Shown: positions 1 through 12,479, counted from the stretch's first letter. The stretch: 64,000 nt of DNA from Rhizoclosmatium globosum (GCA_002104985.1 MCGO01000002.1:62001-126000); one strand, 5' to 3'. Notes: a model not told the origin generated them from the sequence alone. Translations and numbers: made by a program.

Positions 1-204
1 GTTGATTTCTTTTAGCATTTGGGCCCCCTTCTTTGGGTTTGTTGCGGGTGGCTGGTTCTCTGAGAGCTGCATAACACCTCCAAGACTGAATGGAACAAGC
101 TCGAATTGGACGGATGGCCAGCGGGATTTGTATCGCATGAGGAGTTCGACACCGAACCAGCTGTATGGAGATACAACGTCATAGTAGAGCTTGAGCTTTG
201 ACAT
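1..204 (-). CDS. GST kappa / DsbA-family protein, N-terminal part
   Basis: The minus strand is open from an ATG at 204 to the window edge (68 codons), so only the N-terminus is present and the 3' part lies outside. The start reads MSKLKLYYDVVSPYSWFGVE. This is the usual opening of kappa-class glutathione transferases and 2-hydroxychromene-2-carboxylate isomerases: a beta strand followed by the S-P-Y-S active-site turn, with Ser in place of the thioredoxin CxxC. A Gly-Gly-Val-Met stretch and an Asn-Pro-Pro-like segment follow, as in the family. Known members conjugate glutathione in mitochondria or peroxisomes. Location here cannot be judged without the C-terminus. It is divergent from the HIS6 gene, with about 114 bp between the start codons. 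Family call fairly sure, substrate unknown. Confidence 0.75.
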   Translation of the reverse strand, partial: MSKLKLYYDVVSPYSWFGVELLMRYKSRWPSVQFELVPFSLGGVMQLSENQPPATNPKKGAQMLKEIN

Positions 205-318
205 TCTGGACAAGATTTATGAATAGAATAAAAGGTGAAGTAAAGCAAGGAATATTACATATTATACCTTTTAACTCTTCCTTCTATAAATCCGGATAAA
301 TACTCTTCGAAAAAAGGA

Positions 319-1567
319 ATGACACTCTTCCGTCCCTGCATCGACCTCCACAACGGTCAAGTAAAACAGATCGTCGGAGCCTCCCTCAAAGACGACCCAA
401 CATCCGCTCAAACAGACGAGAAAGTCCTTCGTACAAACTTTGTCTCCAGGTTTACTTACACTCTGTCCTCCAATCTTATCTCAACGAACCCTGTCCACAG
501 TTACCCGTCTTCCCACTACGCATCCCTGTACAAGAAACACAACCTCACCGGCGCTCATGTCATCAAACTCGGTCCAGGAAACGATCAAGCTGCGTTGGAG
601 GCGTTGGCAGCGTGGCCCAACGGCTTGCAAGTTGGCGGAGGAATCTCTGTTGATAATGCAGAGTATTGGTTGAATGAAGGGAAAGCTGGGAAGGTGAGAT
701 CATTTGGTTTTGAACCGCGTTGTGGTGGATTTGAGGTCCAAGGCTTGTGTCAGTATACTTGAACCACAACGTCAAGGCTGTATGAAGGATTCAGAAGGAA
801 TATATGATACTCGTAAATAGTATGATTGATAGCGAAGTGTTGAATACTCTGTATCATGGACGATGTCGGATCCTTTGAAATCAAATGACATCACCAGAAT
901 CTCAAGTTCCTAACATCACCTTCCTAGATTATTGTCACATCGTGGCTTTTCCCACAAGCTCGTTTCTCAGAAGAAAGATTAAAACAACTCGTTGAGAAAG
1001 TTGGAAAGGAAAGGATAGTCGTTGACATCAGGTTCGTGCGTCTAAACATCGTGTTAAAAGCCACACGCTGAAAAAAGTCTATTCAGCTGCAAAGTTAAAG
1101 ATGGAGAATGGATCGTGGCAATGGATAAATGGCAGACTCTCACAGATATGAAAGTGAATGCTGGTACAGTAACCTTTCATTTCCTTACCTCAAATAGTTA
1201 ATACCCAGCTTTCATTTTCAATAGAATCAATTCGAATGCTTGAATCGTACTGCAGGTGGACATTTTCTTCTTCACGTATCCCAATTCGCTAACATTTCGG
1301 GGCAGTGAATTCCTAGTCCACGCCGCCGACGTAGAAGGCCTGTGCAAAGGTATCGACTCTGAACTCGTCAAGAAACTCGGAGAATGGTGCACGATTCCTG
1401 TTACATACGCAGGAGGAGGTCATGCTCTTTCAGACTTGCAACTAGTCCATGATTTGTCAAATGGGAAGGTGGATCTCACGTTTGGAAGTGCATTGGATAT
1501 TTTTGGCGGTTCTGGAGTAAAGTTTGATGATTGTATTGCTTGGAATAAGGCAAATGGACAAGTTTAA
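319..1567 (+). CDS. HIS6: Phosphoribosylformimino-AICAR ribotide isomerase (histidine biosynthesis)
   Basis: Six exons give a 265-aa protein: 319-449, 501-693, 928-1031, 1087-1163, 1225-1255 and 1306-1567. All junctions are GT-AG and all phases close. The first intron is 51 bp, a multiple of three, so the reading frame stays open through it. The protein aligns along its length with yeast His6 (about 261 aa). Landmarks are the N-terminal [14 protein letters not shown] strand, [36 protein letters not shown], the YAGGGH phosphate-binding loop and the C-terminal [13 protein letters not shown]. The enzyme is a (beta/alpha)8 barrel that isomerises ProFAR to PRFAR, the fourth step of histidine biosynthesis, in the cytosol. 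Nothing suggests inactivation. The third exon starts after a 234-bp intron, long for this window. Confidence 0.93.
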
Positions 1568-1620
1568 TAAAACGTTTTGGATACAGGAGTCAGTACTTCT
1601 ACGAGGTTTATTTGAGTTAC

Positions 1621-3834
1621 TTAATCTGCTTTTGGCTCTCTCAATGGAGCATATGCCGTACGATCAGCTGCAAGAGCACACCTGAACAACAGCAAAATCA
1701 CTCCTCCCAGGAGAATGATGGTCAGCAGAGGATGCGCCTTAACAAACGTCTAGATGTTGAAGAAAAGTTAGAATAAATAAATGGAAACAGACAGAACACT
1801 CACTGCGAAAGGCATCGTCCATCGCTGTATCATCTTATATCCCCCAACTCCACCATTAGCATGCTTCCCAACCAATTTACCCTTTATCACAAGATCCAAA
1901 TTCTCCAATACCTTATCCCGACTTCCAAACTCCAAAGCCTTCTGATCCACTCCAACATCATAAAACAAATCCTCCTTCGAATCAACCACAACCAACAACG
2001 GGAACTTTGCCGCCTTCACATCAACCCCAAACGCACGCTGCACATAATCCCCTTTCTGCAAGACATCAATCCACGCAAAAACAACCTTCTCCTTCTTCTC
2101 GTCCCAATCCCCTTTCACAAGCGAAACATCATCATCCTTCGAATCCTCCCCACTCTGCCCATTCCACTTCTTCCCCGCCTCCCTCAACACATCAACCATC
2201 GTTTTCTTACTCACCTCATCAGACCCCTTCACAAGCCCGAGAACAACCGTATTCACACCATCCATAATTTTCCTCGACGTAGTCTCATCAAGTTTCATCA
2301 ACACAGCGCGAGCGTGCTTCAAGATCCAGTCGCGGACGTTATTCCGCTGTGCATCGGTTTTCAGGTCCATTGTAGCTTGGAAGACCCGTGTGTCTTTGTG
2401 TCCACGTTCGCCCTGAGAAATCAGGAGGACGGGGAATTTCGTGGAGGCGGGGAGTGTGGGGAAGAGTTTGAGGGCTTCAGGGCCTTCGGGGCATACATTG
2501 ATTTCGTGGAGGTGTGTGATTGTTGCTGAGACTTTCGCGAATTGCTCGAGGTGGGTGAGGGGGGTTGTTTTGTGGTCGTAGAGGTAGAAGACGGATGGGT
2601 TTGTGGATGTGAGAAGGACGGTGTTGATTTCGTCTGGAATAACGGGTTTGAATGCGGGTCTGTGAGGGTGAGGGTTGAATGGTTTAAGTTATAATATCGT
2701 ATGAATGAAGAATACTTACTTTGAATACTGCTTCGCAAACACCATCAGATTCTCTTTTGTACGTACACCTTGGAATTGGTCTTCCAGGTTTGTTCCAACG
2801 TGCATAACTGTGGGATACATTTGGATATCATATTTCTTGCAGAGGTCCATTTCAACAGTGCAGTCAACCTCCCCAACATTCATCGCTCCTTTCAAATCTT
2901 TTGCAATTTCCGTCCACATTGGTGCAAAGGATACACAGTGGTGGCAGTATGGCGAATAAAACTTGACGAACCACGAAGACTGATCGAGAAGAGAACCAAT
3001 ATTCTTCGAATTGATTGGAACTGATTTACCATCTGGGTTGATTTTACTTGAAGAATCACTTGATAAAAGCAGACCGGCTCTGGCAATAGCCTCAGCTTGC
3101 TTCATTGCCTTTGCCCCTTCACCATGTTGTGTTTTGATCCAAGAGTCGACCCATGGCTCAATGAGTTTGATTTCATCGTCTCCTTCGTATTCTTTTGTGA
3201 ACTTCCCGTCTTTGTAGCTGTTGTTGGTTGGTTATAGTTGTTTGTGTGTTGTGGAGTCAGTGAAGGGTGTCATGCTCATGATTGGGACAGCTTACATTCG
3301 AATAGTAGGATAGAATTTGAGAGCAGGTTGGACATTCAGGCAAATCTCTGCAAGTAGTGCGTTCGTTAGAGTCATAATGAGCAGACCCCATTTGAATCAA
3401 CGTACCCTTGAGAGCCGTGCATTCAATCTTTGCCAGCTTGAGGCCAATAGTATTAAAGTCCTTCTCCCTCCGTTGTTGAAACTTGAGGAACTCCGGAGTG
3501 AGTCTGTGCATTAATACCTTGTTAGCACTGAGTAACTGGAACCAACCAAACAACCAAACAACCAAACAAAACAAACCCACTTTTGACAGTGCGGACACTT
3601 GACCGAACCAAAGAAAAGAATCCAGTCGCCGCCGCCAACAACTTTGTGATTGACAAACTCGGCCGCGCTCAAGTGGCGAATGTGGACATCGGCGGCATCG
3701 GCGGCGGCTTTGACCGCGGCTTCGGCGGCACTTAGGCTTGGAATTGGGTCGGAGGTTGAATTGACCGGGTGCCCGAACACGTGGCTCAGCGTCACAGCGA
3801 GAACGAGGACGAGTTGGATCAAGGGCGGCTGCAT
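1621..3834 (-). CDS. PDI-like transmembrane protein with two thioredoxin domains
   Basis: Six exons read on the minus strand (3834-3581, 3503-3406, 3347-3296, 3217-2720, 2659-1804, 1749-1621) encode 628 aa. Residues 1 to about 21 are a signal peptide. Thioredoxin domain 1 carries the active site C-P-H-C at 80-83 and the cis-Pro segment ALKFYPTIR. Domain 2 carries C-H-H-C at 226-229 and the cis-Pro segment IQMYPTVM. A weaker third thioredoxin-like region without CxxC follows. The last exon encodes a membrane segment (about 593-610) and a short basic tail without KDEL. This layout fits ER membrane oxidoreductases related to TMX/EPS1 that act on disulfides or ERAD substrates. That role is inferred from the family. 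The first intron holds an AAC(C/A)-rich simple repeat at about 3541-3575. It is tail-to-head with the next minus gene, 13 bp apart. Confidence 0.82.
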
Positions 3835-3847
3835 TTCAACGAGCGAT

Positions 3848-5804
3848 TTATTGGTTATTTAGGTGAAGGCGCTCCACTGCTGTTCGCAGCTCAGCTTCAA
3901 ACTCACGCCCTTCCTCAGATGCTTTCAAGGCACTGGATGCACGTAATTCATGAACGCGTAGAGCCCGCTTCACTGACTCTTCCCGATTCTCCCCACCTCC
4001 GTGCATAGCCAACACAACACGTAACTCATGCATCACGCTTTTTCGTTCATCTTCCTCCCCACCTTGGTATACCCATTCTTTTCTCCCAGTCTCCCCTTCA
4101 ACGCCATTAGCGGCTAAAGTTGCAACTCTTTGTACCAACTCCTCCACTCCTCGATTACACACTCGCTCCAAGTCTCCTTCAACCTCTTTCAAAAGCTTCT
4201 GCTCTCCCACAATTTTCTGCAATTCACTCTCCCAACACTGTTTCCATCCCAATTTCATTTCCTCAATCCTCTCCCTCTCTTGCACGCATTCCCTCTGAAA
4301 TCTGTTTAATGCATTCACAATCAATTTGAATTCTTCAAGCATCGACGATGTCTGTGTTCTTCGCCGACAGTCTTGTGTAATTTGCTCCATCCAGTCCTCA
4401 AACGAGGAAAACGTGTCTCGAACTTCCTGTAGCCTCAACCCCAACTCCTTCTTTTGATTTTCAAGTGAAATTCTCATGAGGGATTGAAAGGGCGGCAGTT
4501 TTGTTAAATAGTTTAAATGCTTGGTGTGCAGTGTGTGAAGTGCATCCTGCGCTGCTATTTCCAGTTCCAAAATTGTATGACGCACTGAAGTTTTGAGGGA
4601 TGTGTGAAATAGTTGCAAAGAATGAAGTCGGGATTCAACCACAGATAGATGACTGAGATCCGAAGGTTTAGCTTTAATGACCGATGGAGGAGAATCACCA
4701 GGTGCATTCTGTAAGTCGATATCTTGAATATTCTGAGCATCCTCAATCTGAGGCGTAGTGACCATGTTTTCCTTCAATGATGGAAAACTGCCTTCAGTCC
4801 AATCCAAATTCAAACTTGAACTCCAATCACTGCCAAGTCCCTTGAGGGAATCCGTTATACTCCCTAATAAATCAAAACCACTCTCAACCAAATTTGATTC
4901 TGTCTCCAAATAATCCATAGGCACTTGAACTGGATGAACCAAATCCTTCTTTTCCCTCCCATCCTCAACTACAACCTCATGAGTCCTGAATTCCTCTACA
5001 AGAGTCTCATCAGTTTGACATCCAGTCTCAGCTTTCTCTGCGTCATCGTCCTGCACACCACGAAACCTCAACAGAGCCCCAAACATATCCTCCATCCCCC
5101 ACATAACCCGCTCCCCAACCCCACCACCCTCCCTCTCACCTCCACAATCAACTCCCAACTTTTCCAACAGCAACCTGCGCAACCCAATCGTCATTCCCAA
5201 AACCTGTTCCATCGAAACCCCATCCCTCAGTGTCAGGTCCTTCACAGGCGACGACGGAGGAATCGGCGTACAATTCGGCGGCGATACGGCATCGACAGAA
5301 TCTTCTTCTGGTCCCGAGTCTTCAAACAGCGTTAAACTCGAGGCTCGGTGGGACCGCGATAAGTTGTGAGTTGCAGATGGTGCTCTGTGAAGCTGATTGA
5401 GCGACGAGTCAAGTTGGCTTATTTGCTGTGATTCTGACTGATCACGAGTGGCCGAGGAAGGTTGGGCGGCGGCGAGTGTTGGGATAGCGCGTAGAATCTG
5501 GGACACGGTTTGAGCGAGTTTCGCGTCACGCTCTGCCGTCGCAAGATTGTGAACGAGAGGAATATGGATTGTTTCGAGGTGTTGAAGGAGATTTTGGAAG
5601 GGCTTTAGAGGGGATAGGAGGTCATCCTGTCTGTTGGTGTGTCAGTTATACTTGGTCAGATTCGTCGTAAGTAAGAAAGAGGATAGCTTACGCGGCGAGA
5701 AAACACATATCCTCCCATTCCTGTGATCCTGGTTTTGTCGTAAACTTTCCGAGTGCAAAGCTTGTTAGCAGTCGTTTGCAGGCAGCTGTGATTTGTTGGA
5801 GCAT
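3848..5804 (-). CDS. Coiled-coil protein of unknown function
   Basis: Two exons (5804-5692 and 5630-3848) give 631 aa. The start at 5804 was chosen because it opens a short exon joining in phase to the long one; an internal GTG gives no better start. The N-terminal 80 residues look helical. A Ser-rich low-complexity stretch follows, then an acidic region rich in Glu/Asp. The C-terminal half (about 290-631) is almost wholly charged, with heptad-like Leu spacing and no Pro, so a long coiled coil is expected. I do not recognise the family. Augmin/HAUS-like or septum/cytoskeletal scaffold proteins share this general look, but no diagnostic motif is visible. It lies 13 bp upstream of the PDI-like gene on the same strand. 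Confidence 0.7.
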
Positions 5805-6105
5805 TTTGTGGAATTGTCAACTCTTTCAGAAATACAAATGGAAGTGTATTTGCCTCAAAGTGCATTTTAACATTCTACTCTGTAACTCTGCATGACCTCA
5901 TTCCGAGTTCACAATATTTTAGCCTCGCTCATAGGGCCAACTCTCTGAAACTGAAGGCGATTTGCCGTTTATGAAGCTAATTTTAAAATAAAACGTTCAT
6001 AACCTGTATTTCAAACTGCCCGCAGCGTCTAAACATTCCTCAGGTCACCCCATCTAACGAAATCAAAAAACATATAATAACGTAAAACTAAACGAAAAAT
6101 TAAGC
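5805..6105. other. Intergenic, no gene seen
   Basis: A stretch of about 300 bp between the start of the coiled-coil gene and the 3' end of the arrestin/SAM gene. It is AT-rich in its right half, as expected for a 3' untranslated region. No ORF, RNA gene or repeat was seen. Confidence 0.6.
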
Positions 6106-8270
6106 TTATCCTCGAAGCTTCTCAATAGCCATCAAAATCTTGCGACGGAGTCCAAGAGCCGTCACCTTGAGCTCATTACGCAAGTCATCCGCTGTAAGCG
6201 TAACCAAAATCGATCCATCAATTTCTTGGGTCTTGAATGATTGTACGACTTCTTCAGAGGCACCCTTCTGCTTGACCCACTCGGCAACCATCTCAACTGT
6301 CCAGTCCGCAGTTGGTTCTTGTGAAAGGATGGAGTCTGTATCCTCAGCAACAGAACGAGCGCGGAGGACGGATGGATCGTACTGAGACAAGGAGCGGGAT
6401 TGCGGCATCTCAAGCTTTTGGATTTCCGCGAGGAGAATCGAGAGTTTCGCCTGTTCGTCCTTGAGTCTTTGCAGCTCCGCAAGTTGTTCTTCGAATGGCG
6501 AGAGCTGTTGGATTGGTTGCTTAGGGCTGAGAGCAGGGGAAGTTGGAGGATTGGACTTTGGCATTGGGACTTGGTACACTGGCTGAGCCATGGTTTGAAT
6601 TGGAGTTGTTGCGGTTGTTGAGTATGGAGGTGGGGATGGAAGTGGTGATCTAACAAGCGAAGGAGACTGTTGAACTGGCTGAACAGGTTGCATTGGTAAT
6701 GGCTTTGGTGCAGGGGATACTACTGGTGTAGACACTACAGGTGTGGAGAACACAGTTGACACTACAGGTGTGGCGGGTGCAGACTCTCCAGCAGCTGTTT
6801 TGTCGATAGGCTGAGGAAGGATAGTGATTGGAACCTTTTGAGAAAAAAGTGTTAAACGTATTGAAGAAGTTCAATATTACTTACTTCAACATGAACGTTT
6901 GGAGTGTCAGAATCTTCCGTAATGATTTGTAAAAGGAAAATGTTTGTGACACTGATAACAGAGTTAATTTAACAGTCTATCAGAGGTGATATACATACGC
7001 AATCAGTTGAGACCAAAAAGATGCCAAAGCCCCTAAAAACTCAAAATTAAGAACAGCTCTAATTTCGGTTTGAACCAAATAGCAGTACCTTCAGGGTCAA
7101 CTTTAAGCTCGAAAGTACGGAAAATAGGATTTACTCCACCATTTCCTCCAATCTTCACCAATGGGAAGGCTTCCACATACTCCCCGACTTGGCGACGAGC
7201 ATACATAACTTCCTTGTTTGAAGATGTAAATCCAGCAGCCACGTGCAAAGATCCAGAAAAGCCCTTCAAACGACCAAAATCTGGTGTGCTGTTGATGGAG
7301 AGGTTGATCTGAAGTGTCTCTCCAATCTTAACCACAGTTGTAGGCATTTGCAACGAGTATCCGCATACGTTGCTGGATGGAACCACGGACTGGTCCACGG
7401 GGTTTGGAGATCTTAGAAGCTGAAAGATAGAGAAGACAAGATGTTAGATGGAAGCAAAATGGTGATACTGCTCTAACCATGAGCTTTGCCGCTTCTGGCA
7501 TAATAATTGTGACTGGAACTTCCATATCAACAGTCGTTTTGACGAAGCTCTTCCCTTCGAAAAATGAAGCGGAAACTTTCAAAGTGTACCAAACTGAACC
7601 AGATGGATGATTGAATGAGGGAGGCATGTCATTTCCGATGATTTTAAATTTCATAGGGAAAGAAACAGGGGCACCGCTCTAGATGAGTGCGTTAGAACCC
7701 TTCGTTTGGGAGGCCGATCCGACTCACTTGGTCAGGAGAAATAACCTCCTTAGTCTCAAATACGAGATCGAAACTGTGCTGAAAGACACGCGAATGCTTC
7801 AGAACTTTGTACGTATCGCTTTCATATTTGGTTGCCAATTTGGTTGCGTTGGCATTCTCCCTGTCAAACAATCAAACGATTCAGCCTCTCATTCAACGGC
7901 AGAGATGAGTCAAACAAACCATCTAGTTTCACAAGTTCCTTTCAATTCCGTCTACAACAGGTAGGTTAGGCTTCTGCAACAATGCCAAAATCCGAAACCA
8001 ACCTGAATACGAAGTGATTTGAGCTTGCTTTCAACCTTGAGAAGCACCGCGCCTTCCAAGAAGGAGTTGGTAGTGTTCCTACAAACTGAATGAGGATGTG
8101 ATAGCCAAGTGGATAGCGAACGCACCATCCGGCTTCGACAATAATGGATCCCTTTGGTCCGGCTGAACTGCCACGTCCTACGACTCTGATTGGAGGCTGT
8201 TAGCAGAACATCCTGGCATCAATTGCATTCGAATGAAGAGCGGGATAGCTAACCGAATGATGCTCGTCAT
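6106..8270 (-). CDS. Arrestin-fold protein with C-terminal SAM domain
   Basis: Ten exons close perfectly in phase and give 559 aa: 8270-8254, 8185-8126, 8078-8003, 7951-7920, 7860-7728, 7678-7478, 7419-7089, 7032-6999, 6951-6885 and 6834-6106. Residues about 1-320 form two beta-sandwich halves typical of alpha-arrestins: an N-lobe with GSIIVEAGW and a Trp-containing strand, and a C-lobe with VWYTLKVSASFF and VPVTIIMPEA. A Pro/Gln/Ser-rich linker of about 140 residues follows. The last 70 residues are a SAM domain (DWTVEMVAEWVKQKG, then FKTQEIDGSILVTLTADDL). Alpha-arrestins are adaptors in membrane-protein trafficking and SAM domains mediate oligomerisation, so a scaffold role is inferred. I see no clear PPxY ubiquitin-ligase docking motif. 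Ten exons is the highest count in the window. Confidence 0.85.
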
Positions 8271-8695
8271 TTGTGATAGAGAAAATGGGAATGAGGGAGA
8301 TGCAGAAACAGAGATTTTTCTTTGGTGCGTGCCGTATTTGGGTGCGTGCACGTTAATCGCACTTTCTCTTTCGCACTGTGACAGCGGACGGAGGCACTAG
8401 TCATTTGAAGTGAGCCCTGATTTCATGCTTTTTAGATTACATAAGATCCCTCCCAGTAATGTGCGACGCCGTCTCCAAGTCCTTGTTTCACCATTTTGCC
8501 CCTCAATATCCTGCCCAGTGTGTGATCTTAATATTTTCGCCAATGATTAGATTCTATTTAAGTGTAAGTTGGATAAATGCGTACCGTTCTCCGCATTGTA
8601 CTCATTGGACCGATGCTGTTCAATATCTTATGCTTGTTTTTCTTTTATCTATTTCTTTCTTCACCTTCTTACAAGCGATATTAAGCGGGAAAACA
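8271..8695. promoter_or_regulatory. Divergent promoter region
   Basis: This 425-bp interval separates the start codons of the arrestin/SAM gene (minus) and the unknown gene (plus). An open stretch from 8459 continues in frame into the plus gene. It is hydrophobic and Cys/Trp-rich, unlike the downstream protein, and is taken as 5' untranslated sequence. No clear TATA box or binding motif stands out. Confidence 0.4.
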
Positions 8696-9820
8696 ATGGC
8701 TCACAAACAATCACTTTTCAAAAAAACAGCCACCTCCTCTCGAAATCCCAAGACAACAAAGAGAGAGCTGAAAAATCATAAAGCCATTGCCTTCAAAGCT
8801 ATGTCATCATATTCCAGTACTCTTTCGAGACGCGATTCTCTGAAGCTGTCAACAACACCACGTTTCTCTCCTTCAACGTCAGATACGTCACTTCCTTCCT
8901 TCTCCCCAGATCCATCTCTTCTCTTTGAAAACTTGAAGAAAACTGGTGACAAGAATATACGTGACAGTCAAGCAACTATTGTTGAAGATCAAAACCAACC
9001 TGATGATTCCGCAACGTTTTTGGCTGTCCCAACAGCGTCAATCAATCCCCCAGGAAACAAAGGAAAAGAAGTACCCGCATTGCCCATAACACCTATGATA
9101 GCCTCTTCTGCGACACCTCCTCTTACAAAACCACCAGTAGATCCTGGGAAACCAAAGAAAGTTAACTTGTGAGTCGCGTTCTTCCTATATAAATATTGCA
9201 TAAATCTATAACTTGAACTCATTGAACAACATCCAATTAGTTGGGGCTGGGTAGATGTTGGCTTTTCACATTCCACAGATGATTATGACAGGAAACCAAT
9301 TACTGTCGACCCGCTCACAAAAGACGATGCAATTGAAGTTATGGAAATGCGACTCGCAATGAAACTAGAGGTTCAAGAACTCTATAAATGGAGGAATGAA
9401 TATGAAACATCATTCCCAACAGAGACTACATCATCTTCGAGATCTGCTTTCACAGCGAAAAATAACGCAGATGAAAAGAGTAGCGGTGTCATTGGAGTCA
9501 AGAAGCCAGATGGAGTAGTCACGAAGCGCGATTCGATTGCGACACGGTTTCAGCAACTCGGTATTTCAAGGACTAAGCAGCCAAGCGGTAAAAACTGTAG
9601 TTCATCTGCGTCTGGTTTGGTTGTTACAGCGAAACCTGTGTCTTCTCCATACTCTTCCGTGACTGAGAAACCACAAACTGCATCATCCAAACAACCAAAA
9701 GGGGAAGAAACAAAAACTGGGAAATCTAATAGTGCATTTGATGCCAAAACAAGAACGACAAGTCAAGCTAATGGGCCAAGAAAGTGGGCATGGAATGATC
9801 GAAGCAGTACAAAAAAATAA
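8696..9820 (+). CDS. Unknown Ser/Thr/Lys-rich protein, duplication copy 1
   Basis: Two exons (8696-9168 and 9241-9820) encode 350 aa. The ATG at 8696 has a good A-rich context and opens the basic N-terminus MAHKQSLFKK. An upstream in-frame ATG at 8459 would add a less likely hydrophobic segment. The protein is mostly disordered: Ser/Thr/Pro-rich to about residue 150, then a compact segment beginning WGWVDVGFSHSTDDYDRKP. That segment contains a helix with alternating Met/Leu and Glu/Lys. A Lys/Ser/Thr-rich tail ends in PRKWAWNDRSSTKK. I do not recognise the family. The conserved-looking core is the Trp-rich patch around the splice junction. Everything from about 8771 onward is duplicated in inverted orientation at 51.9-52.9 kb, where the reading frame is broken. 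This copy therefore appears to be the functional one. Confidence 0.65.
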
Positions 9821-12479
9821 TGATGACTGGAACGAATTTCTCTTTTAGCCGAGCCCTCTTTCTGTAACTTAGAGACTTTTTACGTAAATAGAAAGATTTT
9901 TAATCACAAAGATTCGTGGGACTTCGGATAATATTGGAGATGGAAAGGTGGCGTAGGAACGGAACAAAGAAACACTCCGAAAATGACCCCTGTCCCTGTT
10001 CCCCCTGTAGCCAAGAGAGAGCCAACTATCCACGCATACAATAGCGGAGTCCCAGACGACTACCACTGGCTGAAAGATACCACCAAAGGCAGCAAGAAGG
10101 ACGACGTTCTCGAGTACGTCAAGGCAGAGAACGAGTACACCAAGGCTGTTGAATTCACGCCCAATGCTGAGCTTTCTGAGACCATCTACAAGGAAATCGT
10201 TGGCAGAATTCAGGAGACCGACCAACAGGTTCCCTACTTCAAGAACGGCTTCTGGTGAGTGGCGTGCTTTTGATTGACAAACCCTAATCAATTATCCAAT
10301 TAGGTACTACACTCGTACTGTCGAGGGACAACAGTATCCAATCTACTGCCGTCGCTGTGAATCCATGGAGGCTGACGAAGAGATCTACTTCAACCCCAAT
10401 GACATGAAGGAGGAGTACATTAGTGTGGGTACTCTTGCCGTGTCCAAGTCAGGAAAGCTCCTCGCATACTCTTTGGACACCGATGGAAGTGAGGCCTACA
10501 AGATCTCTGTCAAGAACCTCGAGACTGGAGAAATTTTGGCAGACACCATTTCCAAATGCTCACCTTCCATCGTTTGGGACACTGAAGATAAAGCGTTTTA
10601 CTACCAATCGCAAGATGACCTGTTCCGTGCTGATAAGCTTTACAAGCACGTGTTGGGATCTGATCCAAAGGATGACGAGATGTAATTACTAATAGGCTTA
10701 ATTTCGTTCCTACATTAACATCATCTATAGGCTCCATCATAATGACGATGAAAAGTTCTTTGCATTTATTGGAAAGAGTGGTTCTGGACGCTTTTTGATT
10801 TTGGGAATGTCGTCACCACAAACCACCGAATTCCATTACTTGGATCTCGAAACCCCAGGTGCAACACTGAAGTGCTTCACACCTCGTCAGCACGGCCATA
10901 GATACTCCATCGACCACCGCGGCGATTACTTCTTGATTCTCACTGACGGTGGCGGCCCATTCCTCAACGGAAAAGTTCAGAAAGTTGGAATCAACGATAC
11001 TTCCAGGGAATTGTGGCAGGACGTCCTCCCATACAACCCATACCACGAAACAAGTGATGTGTCTTGTTTTGCCAATTTCATCGTTCTCCAAGAACGTGTT
11101 GACGGCAACAACAGAATTCGAGTTATCGAGTCATTGGACAACCCAGAATCGTCTTACTTGATTCCGTTTGATGCGGAGTTCTTTGCTGCCTACATGTCGC
11201 AATCGAGTGTCCAAGATTTCAACAGTGACAGTTTCCGTTTGACTTTCCACAGTCCATTAACTCCTACAAAGACACTCGAATACAATGTCAAGACTAAGGA
11301 GTTTACTCTTTTGAAGCAGCAGGAAGTTCCAAGTGGTTTTGACGCGAGCGAATACACTTTGAGACGTGTTCACGTTCCAATTCCAGAGGAGCTCCGTGTT
11401 AAGGCTCCACACGATACTCCAGTCGCCGAAGCTGTTCCAGTTACGCTTGTCTACAAGACTGCTCTTTTCAAGTCAGACAACACAAACAAAGTTCACTTGT
11501 ATGGATATGGATCTTGTAAGTTTTGCGACTGCTCACAACTGTAACTTATGTGTTTGTTTTAGACGGAATCCCAATGGACCCATACTTTTCTCCTGCTTTC
11601 CCATCTCTTATTGACAGAGGTATTGTGTACGCGATTGCTCACATTCGTGGTGGAGGTGATTTGGGACGTGGTTGGTATGAAACTGGAAAGTTCTTGAACA
11701 AGAAAAACACTTTCTACGATTTTGTCAACAGCGCAAAGTACTTGGTTGAGCAAGGAATCACCCAACACCAATTGATTACTTTGGAAGGAGGTTCCGCTGG
11801 TGGTCTCTTGATTGGAGCGTCATTGAACTTGAAGCCAGACGTTGCTGTTGCAGCGATTGCAAGTGTTCCATTCGTCGACGTGATCAACACCATGATGGAC
11901 CCAACTTTGCCATTGACTGTTGCAGAGTACGAAGAATGGGGTAATCCAAACGAGAAGGAGTACTTTGACTATATGTTGTCTTATTCTCCATACGACAACA
12001 TCAAGGCCAACACCAAGGTGAGTCCAGATATCTGTTTTTTGCAATTGATGAAAATATTTAATGTTCCTCGTGCAGTACCCAAGTATCCTTGCCAAAGGTG
12101 GTTTGTTTGACCCACGCGTGGGTTATTGGGAGCCAGCCAAGTGGATCGCCAAGTTGCGTGCCTCCAACACAAACGGTGCTGAAGATGACCCACACAAGAG
12201 TACTTTCATCTTTGATTGTAAGATGGGTTCTGGTCACTTCGGATCCAGTGGACGATATGCTCGTTTCAAGGAGAAGGCATCTGAATACGCTTTCATCGTG
12301 ACCCAGTTGGAAGCATCTGAGAAGCGTTTGGCAGCCGCTGCTAGAAAGTGGAACAAAACCACTACCACCACCACCACTACTGTTACTATTGGAGGTGTGA
12401 CTGCAAGCACCAAAACTGTTGTGAACACTGTCTTCACTCGTATTAACTGATAAAATCCTCTTTTCTTTTCATAGAATAA
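8771..12479 (+). repeat. Segmental duplication copy 1 (inverted partner at 49272-52964)
   Basis: About 3.7 kb matching the reverse complement of 49272-52964 through exons, introns and the gap between the two genes. At the left edge the match ends around the AAAAAT(C/A)ATAAAGCC stretch at 8771. At the right edge it ends around TAGAA(T/C)AA at 12479, just beyond the oligopeptidase B stop codon. Differences are scattered substitutions and a few indels, roughly a few percent by eye, so the event is fairly recent. The duplicated block carries most of one gene and all of another. Confidence 0.93.
9983..12450 (+). CDS. Oligopeptidase B (S9A serine peptidase), copy 1
   Basis: Five exons (9983-10254, 10304-10681, 10731-11515, 11563-12017, 12076-12450) encode 754 aa. 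The protein aligns end to end with E. coli PtrB (about 686 aa). An N-terminal segment with the family HWL-type motif (DDYHWLKD) leads into a seven-bladed propeller, then an alpha/beta hydrolase domain. The catalytic Ser is in GGSAGG (about Ser556), the Asp in LFDPRVGYWEP (about Asp642) and the His in GSGHFGSSG (about His684). The family cleaves short peptides after Arg/Lys pairs, usually in the cytosol. No signal peptide is visible. The C-terminus carries an extra tail with a run of eight Thr, absent from bacterial enzymes. An almost identical intact copy lies at 49298-51759 on the other strand with the same intron positions. Confidence 0.93.

Noticed and set aside
1861..2529. 222-codon plus-strand open frame
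   Set aside because: It lies antisense to the PDI-like gene, has biased Ile/His/Arg composition and no family likeness.
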